Shown here piece by piece: positions 24,628 to 33,643 of a DNA stretch of 64,000 bases. The position numbers and the translations under genes are program-made. Origin of the DNA: CAUZWH01 sp965247665 (lineage in GTDB: Bacteria; Pseudomonadota; Alphaproteobacteria; SHVV01); contig CBDFHH010000005.1 of assembly GCA_965247665.1 (NCBI GenBank), positions 1,116,001 through 1,180,000 of the forward strand, given 5' to 3'. Every line of letters starts with the position of its first letter. Position 1 is the stretch's first letter. A model generated the notes under the pieces. The model did not search any database. It was not told the origin of the DNA and saw only the letters and a list, made by a program, of their open reading frames with translations.

Positions 24628-25545
24628 AACCCGCCTCAACTCGAGGAAGCAAACGATGGCGGCACCGCGCAAGGAGATTCGCCTCGACGATATGATGGAG
24701 CCGATCAGCCATTACACCGACGCGGTGCAGTGCGGCGATTTTCTCTACATGTCGGGCGCCGGCGCGTTCGACAAAGACGGCAACCTCATCGGCGAAGGGG
24801 ACGTGGTCAAGCAATGCGAGGTCGCGTGCGAGAACATCGACCGCATGCTGTCGGCGGCCGACATGTCGCCGCGGGATGTGGTCTACTTCAAAGTGTTGAT
24901 GGAGGAGGTCTATGACGGCCCCAAGATCAACCCCGTGCGCATCGATTTCCACGGCGCCTCCTATCCCGGAAGCACGCGGGTCGGCGTCGGCCATCTCGCG
25001 CTTCCGGGCATGCTGCTCGAGATCGAGTGCGTGGCCTATAAACCGCAAAATGGCGGTCCGCCAAAGCAGGAGATTCGTTGCGAGAACCTGTTCGAGCCGC
25101 CCAGCCACTATATCGATGTCGTCAAGTGCGGCGACTACGCCTTCATCTCCGGAACCGGGCCGATCGCTGCCGACGGCAAGTCGGTGCATTTCGGCGATCC
25201 CGAGAAGCAGGCGTTCAAGACCATGGAGAACATGCAAATCATGCTCGACGCCGCCGGTATGGGGCTCGAAGATGTCTGCAAGGTGGTGTGCTATCTCGAG
25301 AATGTGTGGGATCGGCCGAAGATCAACGTCGCCCGCAAGCACTTCTTCGGCGACAGCCGGCCGTGCAGCACGCTGTTCGGTATTCGCCGGCTGGCGATTC
25401 CGGGCATGAACCATGAGATCGAAGCGATCGCCTACAAGCCCAGCAACGGCGCGCCGGCGCGCAAGGAAATCCGCGTCGCCGGCATGCATGAACCGATCAG
25501 CCACTACACCGACGCGGTTCAGGCCGGCGATTTCTTGTTCGTTTC
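23431..25545 (+). repeat. four related ~55-bp direct repeats within the two triple-RidA genes
   Basis: Near-identical segments beginning gagcc(c/g)atcag(t/c)cattacacc occur at about 23431, 24230, 24698 and 25490, each followed by gacgc(c/g)gt and a GGCGA...TCGGG block. They encode the same EPISHYTDAVQCGDxLxxSG start of four of the six RidA domains. DNA-level identity this high over domain copies suggests recent duplication or gene conversion between modules. Confidence 0.7.
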
Positions 25546-25852
25546 GGGGCAGGGACCGTTTGACGACGACTTCAAGCTGCCGGGCGATGATATGACCTCG
25601 CAAGCGACCCAGATGCATGAAAACATCCAGCGCATCCTGGTCGAAGCGGGGTTCGGTTGGGAGGACGCAGCCAAGGTCACCGCCTACATGGACGATTGCG
25701 GCGAGCGACAGGAGCTCAACGAGGTGCGTAAAAACTACTTCGGGCCGCACAAGCCGGCCAGCACCCTGTTCGGGGCCAACCGTCTCGCCCTGCACGGCAT
25801 GAAGATCGAGGTCGACACGATCTGTTACAAGCCCGGGGCCGGTGGGGCCTAG
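24656..25852 (+). CDS. triple RidA-domain fusion protein, second copy
   Basis: 398 residues, again three RidA domains (about 6-130, 138-262, 270-393). The domains are closer to one another than in the first copy: EPISHYTDAVQCGDFLYMSG, EPPSHYIDVVKCGDYAFISG and EPISHYTDAVQAGDFLFVSG. The substrate-Arg position is Ser in every domain (PGST, PCST, PAST), placing them with the Arg-less Rid subgroups rather than RidA proper. The ATG at 24656 follows GAGGAAGC. Being adjacent to the first fusion and followed 80 bp later by a molybdo-oxidase gene, it probably acts on an oxidised nitrogenous intermediate; this is inference. Confidence 0.92.
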   Translation: MAAPRKEIRLDDMMEPISHYTDAVQCGDFLYMSGAGAFDKDGNLIGEGDVVKQCEVACENIDRMLSAADMSPRDVVYFKVLMEEVYDGPKINPVRIDFHGASYPGSTRVGVGHLALPGMLLEIECVAYKPQNGGPPKQEIRCENLFEPPSHYIDVVKCGDYAFISGTGPIAADGKSVHFGDPEKQAFKTMENMQIMLDAAGMGLEDVCKVVCYLENVWDRPKINVARKHFFGDSRPCSTLFGIRRLAIPGMNHEIEAIAYKPSNGAPARKEIRVAGMHEPISHYTDAVQAGDFLFVSGQGPFDDDFKLPGDDMTSQATQMHENIQRILVEAGFGWEDAAKVTAYMDDCGERQELNEVRKNYFGPHKPASTLFGANRLALHGMKIEVDTICYKPGAGGA

Positions 25853-25932
25853 GGCGCGCTGGCCGGACGGGTGCGCGCCGAGCGAATCCACGTTGCAAGC
25901 GACCCGGCTCCGCTGACGCACAGGAGAAATAG

Positions 25933-28230
25933 ATGATCAAATTCGGCGTTGGACAATCCGTCACCCGGGTCGAGGATCAACGGCTGCTCACCGGTACCGG
26001 TTGTTATGCCGACGATGTCAATCTCGGCGGCCAGGCCTACGCCTCGTTCTTACGGTCGCCGCACGCTCACGCACTCATCAAGAACATCGATTCGTCCGCG
26101 GCGCTAAAGCGCCCGGGCGTCATCGCGGTATTCACCATCGCCGACGTCGACGCCGACGACCTCGACCAGATCAGAACGCTGGTTCCGGTCGCGAACCGCG
26201 ACGGCAGCGATATGGTGGAGCCGGATTATCCCTTGCTGGCCCGCGAGCGTGTTCGCCACGTCGGCAACATGGTGGCGATGGTGGTTGCCGATTCCGAGGT
26301 GGCGGCACGGGATGCGGCCGATGACGTGTCGATCGACTACGAACCCCTGCCTGCAGCCATTGACACCGTTGTCGCCGCGCAAGAGGGCGCGCCGCAGGTC
26401 TGGGACGAAGCGCCCGGCAATATCTGTTTCGACGCCGACAAGGGCGACGAAGCCGCGACCACCAAGGCCTTCGAGCAGGCGGCGCACACCGTCGTCGTCG
26501 AGCTTGTCAACAATCGGTTGATCTCGAACTCGATGGAGGGCCGGGTCGCGCTCGCCGAATATGATCGCGATCGCGATCACTACACGGTCACCGTAACCAC
26601 CCAGGGCGCGCACAATGTCAGGGCACGCCTCGAGCAGGTGCTCAAACACCCTGCCGACGGGATCACGGTCCTTACCCATGACGTGGGCGGAGGCTTCGGC
26701 ACCAAGATCTTCGTCTATCCCGAATATGCCCTGGTCGCATGGGCCGCGAAGAAAGTCGGGCGACCGGTCAAGTGGACCAGCGATCGCAGCCACGCGTTCC
26801 TCACCGATGTCCACGGCCGCGACAATGTGACGCGCGGCGAGCTTGCGCTCGACGCCGACGGCAAGATCCTGGCGCTGCGCGCCTCGACCTACGCCAATCT
26901 CGGTGCCTATCTGTCTAATTTCGCCAGCTTGATCCCAGCACCAAGCGGCATGTTCACGGGCGTTTACGCGATCCCGGCCGCACATGTTTCCGTGAAGGCG
27001 GTGTTCACTCACACCGTTCCCGTCGATGCCTATCGCGGCGCTGGCCGGCCTGAGGCTTCCTACCTCGTCGAGCGTCTCGCCGATGCGGCGGCGCGTCAGC
27101 TCGGGTTGACACCGGCGGAGTTTCGCCGCCGCAACTTCATTAGCCCTGAGGCCATGCCCTACACCAATGCGCTCGACCTCGCCTTCGACAGCGGTGAGTT
27201 CGCCCACAACCTGGACCAGGCGATCGCGGAGGCCGAGTGGGACGATTTCGCGCGGCGACGCGAAGAGGCGAAGTCGCGCGGCAAGCTCCGCGGCCTTGGC
27301 CTGTCCTATTACATCGAAATCTGCGCCTTCCCCGGCAGCGAAGCCGCTCGAATGGATGTGACCGCCGAGGGCGTCGAGATCTGGGTCGGCACGCAGTCCA
27401 ACGGCCAGGGTCATGAAACGACGTTCGCGCAAATTGCGGCCGAGGCCCTTGGCGTGCCGTTCGAAACCATTCGTATCCGCTATGGCGATACCAGGGAGAT
27501 CGAAACCGGCAGCGGCACCGGCGGCTCGCGTTCGATGACGCTCGGCGGGCATGCCGTGGCCGACGCGTCGGGAAAGGCGATCGCCAAGGCGCGGCCGATC
27601 GCCGGGGAACTGCTTGAGACCGCGGCCAGCGATATCGAATTCATCGAAGGCTATTTCGTCGTCGCCGGAACCGACCGTAGAATCAGTCTGTTCGAGGTCG
27701 CGGCCGCGGCGGCCAAGCGCGGCGATCCGCTGGCGGTCGACGGCAAGCGCGAGCAGCCGGATGCCACTTTCCCCAACGGATGCCACATCTGCGAGCTCGA
27801 GATAGATCGCGAGACCGGAACCCTCGAAATCGTGCGCTACGTCGTGGTCGACGATTACGGCAAGGTCGTCAATCCCCTGCTCCTGGCCGGGCAGGTGCAT
27901 GGCGGCATCGCTCAAGGCGTTGGCCAGGCCCTGGTCGAGCACGCGCTCTATGACAATGAGTCGGGTCAGCTCCTGACCGGGTCGTTCATGGACTACGCAA
28001 TGCCGCGCGCCAGCTTGCTGCCGTTTTTCGAGTTCAGCTGCAACGAGGTGCTATGCCGCACCAACCCGATGGGGATGAAGGGCGCCGGCGAAGCCGGCAC
28101 CATCGGCGCTCCATCGGCGGTCGTCAGCGCCGCGATCGACGCGCTGGCGCCCTATGGCGTTACCAGCCTCGACATGCCGGTGACGCCGGAGAAGGTCTGG
28201 CGCCTGATCAACGCCGCGAAGGCGGCTTGA
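25933..28230 (+). CDS. xanthine dehydrogenase/CoxL-family molybdopterin subunit
   Basis: 765 residues, the large catalytic subunit of molybdenum hydroxylases. Order: the N-terminal a/b hammerhead (VEDQRLLTGTGCYADDV, SPHAHALIKNID), then GGGFGTKIFVYPEY (about 254-267), the loop VDAYRGAGRPEASYLVERL (about 362-380; the form II type AYRGAGR, not the CO-dehydrogenase AYRCSFR), QSNGQGHETTFAQIAA, and the catalytic Glu in GMKGAGEAGTIGAP near the C-terminus. These enzymes hydroxylate N-heterocycles or aldehydes and need an iron-sulfur and usually an FAD subunit; neither is encoded beside it. Ribosome site CAGGAGA at 25920-25926. Confidence 0.93.
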   Translation: MIKFGVGQSVTRVEDQRLLTGTGCYADDVNLGGQAYASFLRSPHAHALIKNIDSSAALKRPGVIAVFTIADVDADDLDQIRTLVPVANRDGSDMVEPDYPLLARERVRHVGNMVAMVVADSEVAARDAADDVSIDYEPLPAAIDTVVAAQEGAPQVWDEAPGNICFDADKGDEAATTKAFEQAAHTVVVELVNNRLISNSMEGRVALAEYDRDRDHYTVTVTTQGAHNVRARLEQVLKHPADGITVLTHDVGGGFGTKIFVYPEYALVAWAAKKVGRPVKWTSDRSHAFLTDVHGRDNVTRGELALDADGKILALRASTYANLGAYLSNFASLIPAPSGMFTGVYAIPAAHVSVKAVFTHTVPVDAYRGAGRPEASYLVERLADAAARQLGLTPAEFRRRNFISPEAMPYTNALDLAFDSGEFAHNLDQAIAEAEWDDFARRREEAKSRGKLRGLGLSYYIEICAFPGSEAARMDVTAEGVEIWVGTQSNGQGHETTFAQIAAEALGVPFETIRIRYGDTREIETGSGTGGSRSMTLGGHAVADASGKAIAKARPIAGELLETAASDIEFIEGYFVVAGTDRRISLFEVAAAAAKRGDPLAVDGKREQPDATFPNGCHICELEIDRETGTLEIVRYVVVDDYGKVVNPLLLAGQVHGGIAQGVGQALVEHALYDNESGQLLTGSFMDYAMPRASLLPFFEFSCNEVLCRTNPMGMKGAGEAGTIGAPSAVVSAAIDALAPYGVTSLDMPVTPEKVWRLINAAKAA

Positions 28231-28336
28231 ACCCGCGACGATCTCGCCGATCGCCGCAGAGTTTGCTTCGCGCGGTGGGTTGACTACGATCGAACCACGA
28301 CCGGCGCTCGTGAGCCGGGATTCGAGGGGGGATGCC

Positions 28337-29665
28337 GTGGGCGCACAGATCGCGGGCTGGCCGACACACAATCACGAACCGGAAAACGCGGCCTGGACCC
28401 GGGTGGGGCCGGGCACGCCGGCCGGCGAGTATTTCCGGCGTTTCTGGCTCCCGGTGTCGATGACCGAGCGGGTCAAAGACCTGCCGCTGGCGCTGCGCAT
28501 TCTCGGCGAGGATCTGGTGCTGTTTCGCGATCTCGGCGGTCGCCTCGGACTCCTGCACGCGCACTGCAGCCACCGCGGCACTTCGCTGGAGTTCGGCATC
28601 ATCGGCGAAACCGGGATCCGCTGCTGCTACCACGGCTGGCTCTACGACGCCGACGGCACAATCCTGGAAACGCCGGGTGAGCCCGAGACCAGCCGTATCG
28701 CCGGCCACATCTTCCACGGCGCTTACCCCGTGCATGAGCATCGCGGCTTGGTGTTCGCCTATCTCGGGCCGCCAGAGCAGCGGCCACCGTTCCCAATGTT
28801 GGACTCGATCGACCAGCCCGACGACGAACTCGTCCCCTACACGATCCATTCGCCGTGCAATTGGCTGCAGGTCACCGAGAACGGGATGGACCCGTTCCAC
28901 AGCGTTTTCCTCCACGCACGCATGACCGGCACTCAGTTCAAGGAGCTCGCTGCCTTCGCCGAACTGCCCGTTCCCAAATGGCACGAGCGCCCGTTCCCCG
29001 GCTTCTTCTACACCAACCCGCGGCGCGTCGGCGATTACGTCTGGGTGCGCCTGCATGACTATCTGCTGCCGACGCTGGTGCAGAACGGCAGCCTGTTTGA
29101 GGAAGCCAAGAATTCGAAATATTTCGGCCGCGGCGGCCTCACCCGCTGGATCGTACCGGTCGACGACACCAGCAGCCTGATGATGGCGTGGCGCCATTTC
29201 AACCACCGCGACGACCCCAAGGGCGCCGGCAAGCGCGACGAAATCGGTTACGAATCGGTCGACTTCTACGGGCAGACCAAGGACCGACCTTACGAAATAC
29301 GGCAACGCAATCCCGGCGACTACGACGCCTGGGTCAGCCAGGGACCGATCAACGATCACGGCCGCGAGCATCTCGGCGCCACCGACCACGGCGTCGCGCT
29401 GCTGCGTCGCATGCTGCGCAACGAGATCGACAAGCTCGAGGCGGGCGAAGCGCCGGTTCAGCCCTTCGCGGCAACCGGCGAGCATATCCCCACCTACGCC
29501 GGCGACGTGGTTCTGCGCGTCCCGAAGTCGAACGACGACCGCACCTTGATCGTCAGCGTCGCCGATCGCGTCGCTGAAATCATGGTCAGCGGCGATGGCT
29601 ACGCCGGCGAGGACCGTGTCGAATACCTGGAGCGCAACATGCGGGCGCTCGAGGCCGAGTACTGA
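28337..29665 (+). CDS. Rieske non-haem iron oxygenase, first of a related pair
   Basis: 442 residues from the GTG at 28337, which has GAGGGGGG five bases upstream; a TTG at 28280 extends the frame without such a site. The Rieske cluster motif is C77-x-H79-x16-C96-x2-H99 (HCSHRG ... CCYHGW). The mononuclear iron site is ENGMDPFHSVFLH, giving the Asp and two His. Layout matches phthalate/vanillate-demethylase-type oxygenases (single alpha subunit). No reductase or ferredoxin gene is nearby. A close paralogue lies at 35.5 kb on the other side of the ABC transporter. Confidence 0.93.
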   Translation: MGAQIAGWPTHNHEPENAAWTRVGPGTPAGEYFRRFWLPVSMTERVKDLPLALRILGEDLVLFRDLGGRLGLLHAHCSHRGTSLEFGIIGETGIRCCYHGWLYDADGTILETPGEPETSRIAGHIFHGAYPVHEHRGLVFAYLGPPEQRPPFPMLDSIDQPDDELVPYTIHSPCNWLQVTENGMDPFHSVFLHARMTGTQFKELAAFAELPVPKWHERPFPGFFYTNPRRVGDYVWVRLHDYLLPTLVQNGSLFEEAKNSKYFGRGGLTRWIVPVDDTSSLMMAWRHFNHRDDPKGAGKRDEIGYESVDFYGQTKDRPYEIRQRNPGDYDAWVSQGPINDHGREHLGATDHGVALLRRMLRNEIDKLEAGEAPVQPFAATGEHIPTYAGDVVLRVPKSNDDRTLIVSVADRVAEIMVSGDGYAGEDRVEYLERNMRALEAEY

Positions 29666-29695
29666 ACAAGCGGCGCCGGCGAGGGAGGCAGGACC

Positions 29696-30550
29696 ATGCG
29701 GGCACGTTGGGAAGTCCTGCTGATGCCGTCGTTCGTGTTCTGCATGGTGCTGTTGGTCGGCACCCAGTTTCTGTTCCTCCGCGCCGGGTTCTTCGAGGAT
29801 GTCGGCCTGGGCCTGATCGGCAAAGAGCTCAAGCTCCTCAACTACATCGAGCTGATTGAGGATCCCTTCTACTGGGAATCGCTGTTCCTCAGTATCTATC
29901 TCTCCGCGATTGTCGTCGCGGCGACTTTGATCTTCGCCTATCCCGTGGCCCACGTAATCGCCCGCATGCGTTCGCTCTGGGCGATGATCCTGCTCGCGGC
30001 CGTCGTCGTGTCGTCGTTTGTCACCATCGTCATCAAGGCACTTGGCCTGATCATCATTTTTGGCAGCGACGGCCCGATCAATTCGATCTTGCTGGGGCTC
30101 GGGATCATCGAGCAACCCGTCAAGATCGTCGGCAACGTGTTCGGCGTGGTCGTCGGGCTGATGCACTACGTCTTGGGATTCATGGTGCTGATGCTGTTCA
30201 GCGTCATTCAGGCGATCCCGCGTTCGCTTGAGGAAGCGGCTCAGATTCACGGCGCCAGCCGCTGGCGGGTGTTCTCGCGGGTGGTGATCCCGCTCAGTCT
30301 GCCCGGGGTGGTGAGCGGTGCGCTGATCATGTTCAATCTGTGCATGGGCGCCTTCGTTTCGGCGGCGCTGCTCGGCGGGGGCAGGGTTCTGACCCTGCCG
30401 GTGGTGATCGAACGCACGATCGTGCTCGAAACCCGCTACGCGATGGCCGGTACGCTGTCGGCGGTTCTGCTCATCTCGGTGTTGCTGATCAACCTGTTGT
30501 CGGTCTATCTGATCCGGCAGCTGCGCTCGGCGCGCTTGGTGGTGACGTGA
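29696..30550 (+). CDS. spermidine/putrescine-type ABC transporter permease (PotB-like)
   Basis: 284 residues, six hydrophobic segments. The EAA coupling loop is EEAAQIHGASRWRVFSRVVI followed by PLSLPGV, at about residues 180-206. The large first periplasmic loop between segments 1 and 2 is typical of PotB. ATG at 29696 is preceded by GGGAGGC. Its stop overlaps the next permease start by one base. It belongs to a four-gene importer of the polyamine/opine/iron(III) superfamily, so the ligand may be an amine or an organic cation. Confidence 0.92.
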   Translation: MRARWEVLLMPSFVFCMVLLVGTQFLFLRAGFFEDVGLGLIGKELKLLNYIELIEDPFYWESLFLSIYLSAIVVAATLIFAYPVAHVIARMRSLWAMILLAAVVVSSFVTIVIKALGLIIIFGSDGPINSILLGLGIIEQPVKIVGNVFGVVVGLMHYVLGFMVLMLFSVIQAIPRSLEEAAQIHGASRWRVFSRVVIPLSLPGVVSGALIMFNLCMGAFVSAALLGGGRVLTLPVVIERTIVLETRYAMAGTLSAVLLISVLLINLLSVYLIRQLRSARLVVT

Positions 30551-31395
30551 TGGGTGGCCGGCGGCGCAATTCCGGCAAAATCGGCACGGCGCTGTTCGTC
30601 GGCTTCGTCTACCTGTTTCTGCTGGCGCCGGTCATCGTCGTCGTCGGCGCCTCGTTCGACGGCGGCAAGCCGGTGGCGGGACGGGCGTTTCTCCAGTTCC
30701 CGCCTTCGGGGTTGTCTTTTCAGTGGTACGCCGCCATTCAACCCCGGCTGTTCGACGCGCTGTGGGTCAGCATCGGCGTCGCGGTGACGGCGGCGATTGT
30801 CGGAACCCTGATCGGCGTGCCGGCGGCGCTCGGCATCGTCCGCGGCAACCTTCCGGGCAAGACGTTGGTCGCCGCCCTGTTCCGCGCGCCACTGCAGATT
30901 CCGTTCATCGTGATCGGCATAGCCTTCCTGCAAACCTACTACCTGATCAGTAGTGTCGCCGGGTTGGGGTTGACCGGCACCTTCCTCGGTCTCGCCCTTG
31001 GCCATATCTTCGTCGCGACGCCCTACGTCATCGGTTCGGTCGGCGCGATACTGCAGAGCTTCGATCGCGGTCTCGAAGAAGCGGCGCTCAGCCTCGGCGC
31101 CAGCCGGTGGCGCACGTTTCGCCGCGTCACCCTGCCGATCATCATGCCGGGGATCTACGCCGGTACGCTGTTCGCATTCATGGTATCGTTCGGGGACGTG
31201 CCGATTTCGCTGTTTCTCGCCGGGGCGAAATACACCACCCTGCCGATCGAGATCTTCCATTCCATGGAGTTCGACTTCGATGCGGGGATTCTGGCGATCT
31301 CGACCTTGATCGTGGTAGCTTCGCTCGGCGTTCTTTGGCTCATCCAGAGACTCGTCGGATTGGACGTGTTGCTCCGGACCGGCGGCAGCGGTTGA
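30550..31395 (+). CDS. spermidine/putrescine-type ABC transporter permease (PotC-like)
   Basis: 281 residues with six membrane segments and the EAA loop EEAALSLGASRWRTFRRVTL then PIIMPGI. ATG 30550 overlaps the previous stop (TGATG), so the two permeases are co-translated; longer readings start inside the previous gene and are rejected. A basic N-terminus (MGGRRRNSGK) faces the cytoplasm. It pairs with the PotB-like subunit to form the channel. Confidence 0.92.
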   Translation: MGGRRRNSGKIGTALFVGFVYLFLLAPVIVVVGASFDGGKPVAGRAFLQFPPSGLSFQWYAAIQPRLFDALWVSIGVAVTAAIVGTLIGVPAALGIVRGNLPGKTLVAALFRAPLQIPFIVIGIAFLQTYYLISSVAGLGLTGTFLGLALGHIFVATPYVIGSVGAILQSFDRGLEEAALSLGASRWRTFRRVTLPIIMPGIYAGTLFAFMVSFGDVPISLFLAGAKYTTLPIEIFHSMEFDFDAGILAISTLIVVASLGVLWLIQRLVGLDVLLRTGGSG

Positions 31396-31438
31396 CGGCG
31401 TCTACCGTGATAAATAACGCAGCAGGAGGAGAGTGGTC

Positions 31439-32521
31439 ATGAAGCATAGGACATTGCATTCCCTGGGCGCGATCGCATTGGCGTTGGCGATCGTCCTGGG
31501 ATTCGGTGCTTCGGCATCGGCATAGAAGTTCGACGGCGTCACCTTGACCGTCGGCACCTTCGGCGGCAGCTGGAAGGATCGGATCTGTAACTATATCTGC
31601 CCGAAGTTCGAGGCCGAGGGCGGCAAGATGGAGTTCGTGACGGGCAATCCGCGCATCCTGCTATCGAAGGTGGTTCAGGCTCGCGGCCAGGACGCGCCGA
31701 TGGATATAATGGAGAGCACCGATTCGATCTGGAACGAGACCCGGGCAAACGACTTTGTCGCCAAGCTCGATCTTGCCAACATACCCAATACGTCCGAGCT
31801 CAGCGAGCAGATGTATGACGACTACCGGGTGGCGAACTGGATCACCCAGGAGGGGTTCGTTTTCCACATCGAGAAGTTCAAGGAGTTGGGCATCGAGCGG
31901 CCGACCAAGTTCGAGGATCTGTTCAATCCCAAGCTGAAAGGCCGGATCTCGCTTCCCGACATCAACGCCAACACCGTGATCACCGCGATCGTCGGCTTTG
32001 CGATCGGCGGCGGCGGCGATGAGAACAACATCGATCCGGGCCTGGAGAGGATCAGCGAGCTCGGTGTGCACTCGTTCTGGAATTCCGGCACGCAGATTAC
32101 GCAGATGTTCAAGGCCGGCGACATCTGGGTCGCGATCGCCCACGCCGGTTGGGGCGTCCGCCTGCACGACGGCGGGGTGCCGGTCGGCATGGTTCACCCG
32201 GCGGTCAAGGACCGGGTCGGCCTGGTCAGCCGCGGATTTGCGACGGTGGTCAACGGCAGCAAGAATCAGGAAGCGGCCGAGTGGTATATCAACGAGCTCG
32301 TTTCCGAGGGTATGCAGGAGATTCTGCACACCAAGAACGGCATCGTTCCGGTCAACGAGAAGGTTCAGGAAAAATACTCGGGCAGTCCCAAGGTGGATTC
32401 GTCCGGGGTTCCGTTCCTGATGCTCTCGCCGCAGCAGATCGCCAATCTCTATTTCATCGACTACTCCAACTTCAACATGCAGGAGTGGACCAAGAAATGG
32501 AATCGGACGGTCGCCCGCTAA
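31439..32521 (+). pseudogene. ABC transporter solute-binding protein, interrupted by TAG after the signal peptide
   Basis: ATG 31439 with a strong AGGAGGAG site opens a clean signal peptide (MKHRTLHSLGAIALALAIVL then GFGASASA). The very next codon, 31523-31525, is TAG, then the frame continues uninterrupted as KFDGVTLTVGTFGGSWK to a TAA at 32519-32521 (PotD-like two-lobed binding protein; body 325 residues from a TTG at 31544). One C-to-T change (CAG to TAG) would explain it; Gln at this +1 position is common. Possibilities are a true nonsense mutation, suppression of UAG, internal restart without export, or a base-call error. Coding constraints in the rest of the gene look intact. Confidence 0.75.
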
Positions 32522-32533
32522 CGCGTCGACGCG

Positions 32534-33604
32534 ATGGCTGAAGTCAGGCTCGAACGCGTCGTCAAGAACTACGGCGACGTTGCCGCCTTGCGGGCGATCG
32601 ATTTGGAGATCGAGGAGGGCGAGTTTCTCACCCTCCTCGGCCCATCCGGTTGCGGCAAGACCACGACGTTGCGGCTGATTGCCGGTTTCATCGAGCCGAC
32701 TGCCGGGCGCATTCTGATCGACGATCAGGATGTCACCGTGCTGCCGCCGCAAAAGCGCGAGATCGGCATGGTCTTTCAGGACTATGCGCTGTTTCCGCAT
32801 CTCACGATCGGGGACAATATCGGCTTCGGCCTCAAAGAGCGGGGCGCGCCGCAATCCGTCATTCAGGAGCGCGTGCGTGAGATGCTCGATCTGGTTCGAC
32901 TTCCGGATGTCCAGGATCGGTATCCCAATGAACTTAGCGGCGGCCAGCGCCAGCGCATCGCCTTGGCGCGGGCGGTCGCACATCCCCCACGGGTGCTGTT
33001 GATGGACGAACCCCTCGGCGCGCTCGATCTCAAGCTGCGCGAAACGATGCAGTTTGAGCTTCGCCGCATCCAGCAAGAGCTCGGCATCACCACGGTGTAC
33101 GTCACCCACGATCAGACCGAGGCGATGATGATGTCGGATCGCATCGCCGTCATGAATATGGGCGCGCTGGTTCAGCTCGGCGATGCCGAGCAGATCTACA
33201 ATCGCCCGACCACCACCTTCGTGGCGGATTTCATCGGCAAGATCAATTTCCTACCGGTTCGGCTCGACGGCGAAAGCAACGGTTGGGCCGCGGCGGACTT
33301 CGCGGGGCACAAGCTGCGGGTGCCGAAAGACACGTCGGCCGCCGGCGACCAGACGATGCTCGCGGTTCGCCCGCAGCACCTGACGTTTCTGGACGACGGT
33401 GCCGACGATGCCGGCGAACTCAACGTCCTGCCCGGGATCCTCGAACAGAAGAGCTTCACCGGCAACATCTTGACCGTGGTCGTGAAGATCGCGGACCGTC
33501 ACGAGTTTCTGATCGAGTGCCGACCGGACGATCGTCTCCCCGAAGTCGGTGCTCAGGTTCAGGTCGCCTGGGCGCCCGAGGTGTCGATGGTGCTGAGCGA
33601 GTAA
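32534..33604 (+). CDS. spermidine/putrescine-type ABC transporter ATP-binding protein (PotA-like)
   Basis: 356 residues. Walker A GPSGCGKTTT (about 36-45), Q-loop FQDYALFPHLT, signature LSGGQRQRIALARA, Walker B VLLMDEPLGALD and H-loop VTHDQTEAM are all canonical. A C-terminal TOBE regulatory domain (about 235-350) with LAVRPQHLTFL follows. It lies 12 bp after the binding-protein gene and completes the importer; order here is permease, permease, binding protein, ATPase. Confidence 0.94.
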   Translation: MAEVRLERVVKNYGDVAALRAIDLEIEEGEFLTLLGPSGCGKTTTLRLIAGFIEPTAGRILIDDQDVTVLPPQKREIGMVFQDYALFPHLTIGDNIGFGLKERGAPQSVIQERVREMLDLVRLPDVQDRYPNELSGGQRQRIALARAVAHPPRVLLMDEPLGALDLKLRETMQFELRRIQQELGITTVYVTHDQTEAMMMSDRIAVMNMGALVQLGDAEQIYNRPTTTFVADFIGKINFLPVRLDGESNGWAAADFAGHKLRVPKDTSAAGDQTMLAVRPQHLTFLDDGADDAGELNVLPGILEQKSFTGNILTVVVKIADRHEFLIECRPDDRLPEVGAQVQVAWAPEVSMVLSE

Positions 33605-33643
33605 TTGGGCGGCGCAACACGCCCGTGAACGAAAGCAAAGGCA

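Noticed and set aside
26104..27942. A 612-codon minus-strand frame opposite the molybdopterin-subunit gene.
   Set aside because: It is the antisense of a well-conserved gene and has no domain of its own.
28208..30250. A 680-codon minus-strand frame opposite the first Rieske oxygenase and permease genes.
   Set aside because: Antisense of two clearly coding genes with full motifs; Asp/His-rich composition is the usual artefact.
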